The translations under genes were made by a program, and so were the position numbers. From Aselliscus stoliczkanus (taxonomy: Eukaryota > Chordata > Mammalia > Chiroptera > Hipposideridae), in assembly GCA_033961575.1 (NCBI GenBank), contig CM066737.1:102886709-102950708 (forward strand): DNA of 64,000 nt, written 5' to 3'. A model generated the notes under the pieces. It searched no databases. It saw only the letters and a program-made list of their open reading frames with translations, and was not told the DNA's origin. Positions 56,701 to 64,000 of the stretch are shown here, one piece after another (the first letter of the stretch is position 1; each line of letters opens with the position of its first letter).

Positions 56701-59700
56701 GAGCCATGGAGTTTATTGCAAGCTGGTGCTCATTTTTCATGGCTCTCATCGTCATGAAGGGCTGTATTCCCACTAAGTCCCCTCTGAGCTCTACCGGACT
56801 CTCCCTTTAGAGCATTCATCCTCGAATCCTGATCAATGCACTCATGGCACAGTGCTAAGGCCATAAATTCCAGGGCCCCACAATGTGAATCTGTGAGAAT
56901 TCACTTCCAGTTCTGGGAACAGGGCCCTTGGGAAAACTAGGCACTGGGCCAGAAAGAGAGAGTGACCAAGAGTGGCCTGGTCACTCTTAACCTAAGCCTT
57001 GACCTTCAACAAAGGAGAGAACTAAACCACTCAGAAAATACTAAATGTTCCACCAGATGTCCTTTGGATTATATCTTCTGTTCTATCTGTTCAAGCAGTG
57101 TCGTTCTGACTTCAACTTTATTATTTTTCTTTGTCATTTCAGAATGAGGCCGGGGCCAAATGGTCTGCCTTTTATGAAGAACAGTGCAAGCTTGCCCTAC
57201 AGTTTCGGCTAGAAGACATTCAGAATAACACATTCAAGCGTCAATTGCAGATCCTTCAGCAAAGTGCGTCACCCGTGCTCTCAGAAGAGAAGAGCAAACG
57301 AGTATGTGAACATTCTAGCGCTGTCCCAAGAGTGGGAATATTTGGGGACTAGTAAACATTACTATCGCCCATGGCTGCTTCCTTTATCTGCAGAGTATAA
57401 TGATGACATTAACCATAGAGCTCTGTGCCTAGGTAGGGGGACCACATCATGTATCATCCAAACTGGGAGGAGCCCTTTGAGAGTAAAAGAAGACACTGGT
57501 TATAGTTATGTGAGGAGACAGAGTTAAACTGGGGCTGTCGGGGCATGGTAGGGTATGTGGACGCCCTATAAAGAGGCCACCTTCCCGAGGTCCAGGCAGC
57601 CTGAAGAACGCACTCAGTCTGTGTCTGTGGTTCTCCACTGGGGCTGATTTTGCCTCCCAGGAACATGTGACAATGTCTGGAGACATTTTTGGTGGTCACA
57701 GCGTGGGGGGTGGGGTTGGCGTGCTCTTGGCATCTAGTGGGTAGGGACGCTGCTAAACATCCCACAGTGCACGAGACAACCGCCAACAACAAAGAGTTCT
57801 CTGGTCCCAAATGTCTGTAGTGCCAAGCTTGACAAGTCTCATATTGTAGTCTAAGCCTCCTCCCCGCACTTTGATTCTTGACTCTCTTCTGAAACCTCTT
57901 TAACAAGTGGCTAACAACCTCAGATCAGACTGCTTTAGGCATGGGTCAGTTTTAAATACGGGTCCCTCTAATTGATGGAAAGGCACTTCCTCCATTGAGC
58001 AGTAACTGCTTTCCCTCCACTTGGTTCTGCCTTCTAAAGCCAGATTGCTCTTTCCTATAACAGTCTTTAAATAAATGAAGGCAGCTAATTTTTTTTTCTT
58101 TGTACTAGTTGAGTCTTTTTTTATCAGGCTAACCATTCTTCACTCTGCCAGTCTCCCCGTATACAATGGTTTTGAGGCCCCTAACCAGGCTTTGGTGTGG
58201 TCTTCATTTTGTCCATATTCCTGGAACCGAGCACAGCACTCTGAGTTGGCTCTGGCCTGCACGGAGGTGAGCAGGGATGTGACATTTTGCACCCTGGGTT
58301 CTGCCAGGCTATATTAGGTTTTGTTTTGATTTTTGATAAATGCCATGGTTGGCTCATATCAATATCACTGTTAATGAAGTCTCCAAATCTCTTCCCCCAA
58401 TGTTTCTCTAAAGTAATACCTTTTTTTTAAAATTGGGGAATTGGGGGAGGGGAACAGTGTTGGGGAATTGGGGGAGGGGACCAGCCAAGTTGTTCTTCAA
58501 TCTTCGTTGTGGAGGGCGCTAGTCGCCATCTGGCTTCCCGTCGGCAGCTCGTGGCCTCTAAGCTCAAGGTGCTGTGTTCAATCTTAGTTGCGGGTGGGCA
58601 TAGCCACCATCCCATGTGGGAGTCGAACCAGCAGCCTTGTTGTTAAGAGCGCATGCTCTATAAAGTGATACCTTTTAAAAGTCTATTCTTGGGTATCTAG
58701 TTTGTCCAATTTCAAGAAAGCCTATATTCACTCCTGTTGAAATAACGTCTCTCATCCCATCTCTCTAGCCTAGGAGTCAACAAACTGTTCTCTGTAAAGG
58801 GAAAGACAGTGAATAGTTTAGGTTTTGTGGGCTGTGCTGTCCATCACAATGAGCCAACTCTGCTGTTGCATTGGGAAATCAGCCACAGCTAACACATAAA
58901 CAAATGGGCGTGGCTGTGTTCCAATAAAACTTTACAAAAACAGGCTGCACACAGGATTTGCTCTGAAGATCAGAGTTTACAGACCCTTGAGCTAACCTAT
59001 TGAAATATTTTTTATCTAAAATATTTGGCTATTTAACATCAAAGCTTTCTCTCGTAGTTGCTTGTCCTCTGGAACTCTGTGTTCTAATCTGCATCTGTAA
59101 AAAGAAAAAAGGCATGATAAGAACAGATGACACCATATGGTGCACATCTTTCTACAAGTTGATATTTATTATGCTGCATTCTTTGGATCTAATTATCCAA
59201 CTAGTTATTAATCTACTTTATCTTATCCATTCCATGCTTCCCAATCTTTTCCACGAAGACACCATGGGAAACCTTGCCCATTGGTCTTTTAGAGTCTTAG
59301 ACAGCTGATCTAGCCTCGGTGGAACCTGGGAATTATTTTTTTAAACGATCCCAGGTAATTTTAGTATGCAGCCAGAACGGAAAACTACCAAAATGCATAT
59401 GAGAGCTTGAAGTGTATGGGAAGAGGGGAGACGCCAGGATGCATGAATTTAATGGAGAGGAAGGAGGAGATTGAAAGAGAGGGAGAGAAAGAGACGATGA
59501 GGGGTTTTGTGCTGTGGAAGGAATTTGGGTTGATTCCTTTGGACTATGGGATCTTCTTGCAGCTTTAAGCATGGGGTCTATTTCATAGTTTAGGATAATG
59601 ACTGTTAGAGCAGAGTGAGAGAATAATGGAAGAAGGAAAAAGGAGAAGGGGAACCAGGGCTTTTTATTAGTGCTTTTTAAATCATCTGTGGGAGAGAACC

Positions 59701-62700
59701 AGCCTTTCCTGCCTCTCTCCGTTTCTCCTTCTCTTCCTTTATTACCTATGCATCGCAGATCAGTTAAGTTCACTGATCGCATGCTTGGATGTCATGGAAA
59801 TGGCAAATGATTTTAAAAGTTTATAAACAGTGATCCCCTTAATTCCTGTACTTATCACAGAATGGAAACAAACCACTTGCTGACTTGCACTGATCTGTGG
59901 ACCATACTTTGAGCAGCACCGCTCAGTATGGCATAGAATGTCCCTCATGATCTGGCCCCTGTTTTCCTTGATATTCTCACTTCCTTCACTTCCCTCAACT
60001 AGCGCCAATACTCTAGTTTCCTTTAGTGTCATCACTCCCTGAAAATACTGTGTTTTTCCAAACCTCCTTCCACCTTTTAGGCTCTTCCCTTCTCTCTGTT
60101 CTCTACTCGACCAATTTCTACTTCTCTTCCAAGACACGGCTATAATGTCCCTTCCTCTTTGAAGCCATCCCTGAATCTCTAGGTAATTAATTTATCCACT
60201 CCTCCCCATCCTGCCACATTACTTTTTGGTGACAGCTATAGCACTTATCTCTCTGTTATGTAATTATTGATGTCATGGCGGCCTCACTGTCCCATGATTG
60301 TGGGGTCCTTATGGACCAGTGACTTGTTCATATAAGAATTGACAGAGTATAGGACATAGTAGATGCTCAATAAGTGTGCACTCGGTGAATGCTCAGTGAA
60401 ACAACAAATGTAATTCTCTGTGCGTGCACAGGAGAGAAACATTTTGGGGATTTTGGTAGCTGTTTCACTCATGCTACATATATTTATTCATGTTTATAAG
60501 GCTCGGTGCTACTTGATAGTGGGGAAATTTAACTGAGCTATTACTGCCCTACATAAAGGAAGATACTTGGCAAAGAAGATGTGAACTGCTGTTTTTTGAG
60601 GCATAAAAAAAATCACATGGGGCTGGCCGAGTGGCGCGGTGGTTGGGCTTGGGAAGCCAGTGGCTCCGGTTCGGGTCCCGCATATGAGGGCCAGTGACAC
60701 TGCCCTCAAAAAAAAAAAAATCACATGGCCAAAGGGATATCTTTCCATTAGCCTTCTCTTTAGCATATTTTCCATTTTTAACATTGTTTATTATCTTTAA
60801 TTTGCAGTTGAGCACAATTCTACATACAATGAGCACCATCTACAGTACTGGAAAAGTTTGCAAGCCAAATAACCCAGGGGAATGCTTATTACTTGAACCA
60901 GGTAGGCTACTAATTTTGAGCAGTGATTATGAAATTTACTTTTTTATTCCAAGTTTTAAAAATGAGATTAACATCAGATAATGACATCGTGCCTTTCAGA
61001 TGGACAATCCAAAGATGACAAGATTCCAAATATGTGTGTTTCAGCACATAGATGAACTTGTAACTTTTAACAAAACTTCATTGTAAAGCCTGTCACATTC
61101 ATGTAATTTAATTAAGTTAGTGGTTAATTAAATGATGTCAGTGGTTTATTTTATCTGAAAAATATTTTGGAACTATAACGAGGATGAGGACATTAAAGAG
61201 TCATGAGATTTCATTTCATAACTTTATGACCTTGATGTCTTCCAGCCTTACTTTTAATTCTTGAAAGTTCGTATAATTGTTTACAAATAAAAGTTTTATA
61301 AGTGCATGTTTATTTCCCTTTGGTTGCTTTCCAATAACAGGTTTGGACAACATAATGGCAAACAGCGTAGATTACAATGAAAGGCTCTGGGCTTGGGAAG
61401 GCTGGAGGTCTCAGGTTGGCAAGCAGCTGCGGCCATTATATGAAGAGTATGTGGCCCTGAAAAATGAGATGGCAAGAGGATACAGTAAGTTTGCTGGTCG
61501 TGGAGTTCCTGAGGTTCTCTTTGGGGCCATGGGGCTATTTCTCATTAATTACCAAGGCTGCCCTTTGATATAACAGGCATCCCTAAACTAATGACCCTCT
61601 GCTGAACAATTCATGTTGCCTGTCTCAAAGAAGAAACTAGGGAATAAGAAAAGATGAATCAACATTCTACAGTTTAAAGAGCTCAGGAGTGAGACTCAGC
61701 TACAGGGCCTCAAACAAATCAGTTGTCTGGGAAGTTCTCGGCCCCCAGTGGTTCCTGAGGTCATCTGGGGATGGAGTAGGGATTCTATTTTTCAGAAAGG
61801 ATGAGAGACAGAGACACTGTCTCTCACCTAAACTCCCATCTAGCCACAGTTCATTCTTTTTTTTTTCCTTCTTTCTTTATTTATTTTTTGAGGGCAGTGT
61901 CACTGGCCCTCATATGTAGGACCCGAACCGGGGCCTCTGGCATCCCAAGCTAGTGCTTAACCGCTGCGCCACTCGGCCGGCCCTACAGTTCATTCTTGAA
62001 GGTCATTTGTGTGTTTACCTCAGGGTGGTGTCACAGAAAGAAAAAAAAATCAGATTGATTTAGGCTGGACACCCACTATTTTCATCAGTTGTAATCATAA
62101 ATCATGTGGTCATGACAATCTTAACATGGGGAGGAATTTCCGTACCTGTTAACTTATTCTCCTGCCTGAGGAATGAACAGAAGCCATGGCATTGTGAGTA
62201 ATTTTAGGCTTTGGTGATTCACTGCCTCCTGGAGTTGAGTAAGGAAGATTTTTTTTTTTCTGTCCCTTGTTTCTAAATGTCTTTCCCTACCACTTAAACT
62301 CACATTCTCAAGCCATAGGCAAACTGGAGACGGTAGCTCATCACCATATCCTTCTGTTCAAATATTTATTTCTCTCCTCATTTTTCTGATCATCCATTGC
62401 CACTGTGCATGTAAAAATAGAAATAATTAAAATACGTTGGCAAACCGTATTAGCTAATACCCTAACACAAGCTTGTGTTTCCTGATGCTGAGGTATTACA
62501 GGAAACTCGGAGACACACTGTCATGCATACGATTTGCAAACAAACACAGGCCCATGGTAGCAATGTCTAAGATGAGTTGAGTTGGATTTGAAAATAGAAG
62601 GCCCTGGACAAAATGAGAACTTAAAAACTCGGATCCAATGGCATGTTTTAAAGCTAGAGATGCAAACTGACCTATGGAGAGAGTAGAGACCCAGGGTTAG

Positions 62701-63173
62701 GAGACTAGGAGTGTGCCTGTGGGCCTTACCAGCTATATGACTTTGGACAAATGATTTAACCATCTGAGAACAGGCCATTATCTGCACAGTGGGGATTAGA
62801 ATAATGTCAACCTTGGAGAGTGTTTGCACTTATTAGATGAAACAATGCATTTCAACTTCTGGTACAGAGTAAGTGCTTAACAGACATTAGCGAGTGTTGT
62901 TATTCATTTACATCCCTTTGAGTTGATATTTATGAGGGCAATAAAAATGTGACAGATCTCTGGATTTTTGTAAGAACTACTCAGCAAAGCTAATCTATGT
63001 ATACTGTGCTTTATTTCTGTCTTTCCCTTATGTTCTTCTTTTTCTCCTTTTTAAAAACAGGTTATGAGGACTATGGGGATTATTGGAGAAGAGATTATGA
63101 AACAGAGGGGCCAAATGGCTATGAGTATAGCCGTGATCAGCTGGAGAAAGATGTGGATCATATCTTTAAAGAG
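50595..63173 (+). CDS. ACE2: ACE2, partial: coding exons 1-5 (residues 1-232)
   Basis: ACE2 is a type I membrane zinc carboxypeptidase that converts angiotensin II to angiotensin 1-7, chaperones the transporter SLC6A19 in gut, and is the cell receptor of several coronaviruses. Exons 50595-50780, 57143-57301, 60808-60901, 61341-61484 and 63061-63173 join to 696 nt in frame, with the same lengths I know for human (186, 159, 94, 144, 113). They cover the signal peptide (about 1-17) and the first part of the M2 peptidase domain. Sequons are N53 (NIT) and N90 (NNT). C133 and C141 form the first expected disulfide. The HEXXH zinc site, collectrin-like domain and membrane helix lie to the right of the window. 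Confidence 0.97.
51890..52110 (+). repeat. MIR SINE
   Basis: CAAATCCTGGCTCCACCACTT, CTAGCTGGGTGAACGTGAG and CTCATAGGGTCGCTGTGACG follow MIR. Confidence 0.75.
52960..53170 (-). repeat. L1 3' UTR fragment
   Basis: GGCAACCATCAGCTTGTTCTC, AGATTCCACATGTAAGTAAA and TCTAGGTCCATCCGTGTTG are the same phrases as in the L1 at 15010-15170. Confidence 0.75.
53330..53692 (+). mobile_element. MLT1-like LTR
   Basis: GACTTACTTTTGACCAATGGG near the left and CCACTGAGGTTTTGGGTTG, AGCAATAGATAACTAACACAG at the right are MLT1 phrases. An old non-coding LTR. Confidence 0.65.
54425..54640 (+). repeat. MIR SINE
   Basis: CCAACTACTAGCTGTGTGACC and CTCTGTGCCTTATTTCCTCG are close to the MIR core. Confidence 0.8.
54808..55400 (+). 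repeat. Old interspersed repeat, family not assigned
   Basis: TACTAGTTACCTATTGTGTA, CAACTTCTGTGGGTCAGGAAT and CCATGTGGTCCTTTCCACAG form a pattern common in mammalian introns. I cannot name the family. Confidence 0.45.
55770..55950 (-). repeat. MIR SINE
   Basis: GTATCAGGCACTCTAATAAGC, CATTTTACAGATAGGGTAAC and GCCCAAGGTCACACAGCTAG are the MIR complement, well preserved. Confidence 0.85.
56171..56590 (-). mobile_element. Composite multi-tRNA SINE with T+ tail
   Basis: The minus strand has three tRNA-like parts, with B-box-like cores near 56528, 56408 and 56290, and the end CCCCAATAAAATCTTT. It is the same build as the element at 30566. TTGTTGGTTTC is duplicated at the two ends (56151 and 56592). 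Confidence 0.82.
57143..57301 (+). CDS. ACE2: ACE2 coding exon 2
   Basis: It encodes residues 63-115, from [16 protein letters not shown] to SEEKSKR, with sequon N90-N91-T92. Residue 77 is Cys where human has Ser, as I recall. The acceptor is GTCATTTCAG and the donor GTATGT. Confidence 0.97.
57615..57840 (+). mobile_element. MER20 hAT element
   Basis: TGGTTCTCCACTGGGGCTGATTTT, AATGTCTGGAGACATTTTTGG, GCATCTAGTGGGTAGGGACG and AACAACAAAGAGTTCTCTGG match MER20 from end to end. This is the best preserved of four copies here. Confidence 0.85.
58426..58661 (-). mobile_element. 5'-truncated composite SINE
   Basis: It is the tail half of the 30566-type element. The minus strand begins within a tRNA-like part (B-box complement GAGTCGAACC at 58620) and ends in the CCCCAATTCCCC body; the tail AATAAA has decayed. 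AAAGTRATACCTTTT is duplicated at 58414-58427 and 58663-58677. Confidence 0.82.
58765..58990 (-). repeat. Non-autonomous hAT-like element
   Basis: GAGTCAACAAACTGTTCTCTG, GGTTTTGTGGGCTGTGCTGT, TGTGTTCCAATAAAACTTTAC and GATCAGAGTTTACAGACCC follow a widespread mammalian element with the CAGGGGTCGGCAAAC-type terminus. The exact family is not assigned. Confidence 0.55.
59925..60400 (+). repeat. L2 LINE 3' region
   Basis: CATGATCTGGCCCCTGTTTT, TGAAGCCATCCCTGAATCTC and GTAGATGCTCAATAAGTG are L2 phrases. Confidence 0.75.
60621..60720 (+). mobile_element. Short SINE 87 bp before ACE2 exon 3
   Basis: GGCTGGCCGAGTGGCGCGGTGG runs straight into TTGGGCTTGGGAAGCC, so a few bases of the tRNA-like stem are missing. 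It ends CACTGCCCTC plus poly(A). The duplication AATCACATGG is at 60611-60620 and around 60719-60728. Confidence 0.9.
60808..60901 (+). CDS. ACE2: ACE2 coding exon 3
   Basis: It encodes residues 116-146 plus one base of codon 147: [20 protein letters not shown] then [12 protein letters not shown]133 and C141 are the expected disulfide partners. The acceptor is AATTTGCAG and the donor GTAGGC. Confidence 0.97.
60902..61340 (+). other. ACE2: ACE2 intron 3
   Basis: A 439-bp AT-rich intron with no repeat or other feature recognised. Confidence 0.9.
61341..61484 (+). CDS. ACE2: ACE2 coding exon 4
   Basis: It completes codon 147 and encodes residues 148-194: [20 protein letters not shown] then [20 protein letters not shown] and NEMARGY. 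R169, a chloride-site residue in human ACE2, is present. The acceptor is CAATAACAG and the donor GTAAGT. Confidence 0.97.
61859..61982 (-). mobile_element. Short tRNA-derived SINE
   Basis: A T-rich tail, then GAGGGCAGTGTCACTGGCCC to CACTCGGCCGGCCC. ACAGTTCATTCTT is duplicated at the two ends. Confidence 0.9.
62690..62890 (+). repeat. MIR SINE
   Basis: CCAGCTATATGACTTTGGAC, CATCTGAGAACAGGCCATTAT and GGTACAGAGTAAGTGCTTAA follow MIR. Confidence 0.7.
63061..63173 (+). CDS. ACE2: ACE2 coding exon 5
   Basis: It encodes residues 195-232: [20 protein letters not shown] then [18 protein letters not shown], ending on a codon boundary. The acceptor is AAAAACAG and the donor GTAAGC. The reading frame continues outside the window. 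Confidence 0.97.
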
Positions 63174-64000
63174 GTAAGCAAGGAACTGTACACAGTGACA
63201 GATATAGGGCAGTGCATGTGAGGAAGGGACATTCTGGCTTGTTCTTAACATACTGGTCAGCCGTTCCCAGGCCTCAGAGTTATGGAATATTAGAGCTTGA
63301 AAAGGTTTTAAAGAATAACATGGCAGCTCCTACAGATGATAAAAAACGCTCTGTTTTCCTCCCCTTTTCATCCACTAACCAGCAACCACCAACAGCAGGA
63401 TTATAAGAAGGAAAGAGTCTAGGCAGGAGCAGTCTTTAGACTGTAAGAAGCAATGGTCTCGGTGGGTAACTTGGAGTCAGCACTGTCTTCCATTGTTAGT
63501 AGTCATGGCCTTTGCTTCCTTCCAAAGTACAATCAGTACTCTTGTTTTCTTATCTTTGACTAAGGAAGCCTTTATGGAGAAGGCAGAGTCCTGTGAATAG
63601 AAGTGTTCCATGGGCACTTCTTACTGTCTCTTTCTTCCATCATTTTGTTTCCCCCCCCCCCCCCTAAGATTTTATTGGGGAATCGGGGGAGGGAACAGCA
63701 TTGGGAAATCGGAGAAGGGGAACAGACAAGTTGCTGTCCTTTTGTTCTTCAGTCTAGTTGTGGAGGACGTCACTTCACTGGCCCATGTTGGTATTAGCAT
63801 TGCGCTCTTCCCAGGTGAGGCAGTCGCTCATCCGCCATTGGACGGCCGCTCATGGCGGCTCATGGCAGCTCATGCCCAGCTGCCGGCTGCTCACACTGGC
63901 TGCCGTCCACTCACGGTAGCTCACCGCAGCCCACTGTAGCCCCACTGCAGTCTACGCCTTCGCCGGCAACTCACGGCAGCTCAGCTCCAGGTGGAGCTGT
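63174..64000 (+). other. ACE2: ACE2 intron 5, incomplete
   Basis: The first 827 bp of the intron. The first 480 bp hold nothing recognisable; a C run at 63648-63664 and a T+ SINE follow. Confidence 0.85.
63667..64000 (-). mobile_element. Long T+ SINE, cut by the window edge
   Basis: AAGATTTTATTGGGGAATCG, then GTTGCTGTCCTTTTGTTCTT and TCTAGTTGTGGAGGACGTCA. It matches 13435 and 20034 through to the last base of the window; the tRNA-like head lies outside. Confidence 0.85.

Larger units (their letters stand above)
50781..57142 (+). other. ACE2: ACE2 intron 1
   Basis: A 6.4-kb intron. It contains MIR copies, an L1 fragment (52960), an MLT1-like LTR (53330), a poly(T) at 54149-54170, an unassigned old repeat at 54808-55400 and a composite SINE (56171). 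The stretches 50.8-51.8, 52.1-52.9, 53.7-54.4 and 56.6-57.1 kb hold nothing I can name. Confidence 0.85.
57302..60807 (+). other. ACE2: ACE2 intron 2
   Basis: A 3.5-kb intron. It holds MER20 (57615), a truncated composite SINE (58426), an hAT-like element (58765), L2 (59925) and a short SINE (60621) close to the acceptor. The stretches 57.85-58.4 and 59.0-59.9 kb hold nothing I can name. Confidence 0.85.
61485..63060 (+). other. ACE2: ACE2 intron 4
   Basis: A 1.6-kb intron with one short SINE (61859) and a MIR (62690). The rest, 61.5-61.85 and 62.0-62.69 kb, holds nothing I can name. Confidence 0.88.

Noticed and set aside
7025..63999. Many tRNA-like stretches with box A and B-box matches
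   Set aside because: They all sit in repeated units with poly(A) or T+ tails, and most have target duplications, so they are SINEs, not tRNA genes.
1..64000. CRISPR arrays, bacterial operons, origins or phage
   Set aside because: The sequence is mammalian, with intron-split genes and retroelements; spaced repeats of CRISPR type are absent.

Overview
This is a 64 kb piece of a mammalian X-linked type locus. It carries a complete CLTRN gene (collectrin, formerly TMEM27) on the + strand, a 17 kb intergenic interval, and the first five coding exons of ACE2 (angiotensin-converting enzyme 2), also on the + strand. All eleven coding exons have AG/GT boundaries and join in frame. The six CLTRN exons give a 222-residue protein. 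The five ACE2 exons give residues 1-232; the rest of ACE2, including the zinc site, lies beyond the right edge.

The organism is most likely a bat of the horseshoe or leaf-nosed type (Rhinolophoidea). This is inferred from many young tRNA-derived SINEs with a GGCCGGCCGAGTGG head, from bat-like ACE2 N-terminal residues (for example S40-H41-Q42), and from the generally laurasiatherian repeat content. The species cannot be fixed from the sequence alone.

Layout: 1-829 is the CLTRN 5' flank, with a near-perfect HNF1 site about 130 bp before the start codon. CLTRN coding exons run from 830 to 32449, with a 3' UTR and AATAAA at 33076. The introns hold SINEs, L1, L2, MIR and MER20 copies, two 81-bp mariner-type MITEs, a DNA-transposon relic, a GC-rich block at 8.6-9.6 kb and a POM121-like retropseudogene at 16.9-17.5 kb. 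The interval 33.1-50.3 kb is intergenic: an MLT1 LTR, L2, MIR, an antisense L1 5' region, and SINEs, one with an unusual 55-bp flanking duplication. The ACE2 promoter and leader lie around 50.34-50.59 kb, with an HNF1-like site and two upstream ORFs. ACE2 exons follow at 50595, 57143, 60808, 61341 and 63061.

How the genes relate: collectrin is the paralogue of the C-terminal part of ACE2 and lacks the peptidase. Both proteins are known partners of neutral amino-acid transporters of the SLC6A19 type, in kidney and intestine respectively. Both promoters here carry HNF1-like sites, in keeping with shared epithelial regulation. No RNA gene, CRISPR array or other intact protein-coding gene was found. 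The most unusual material is in the repeats and in the ACE2 leader.
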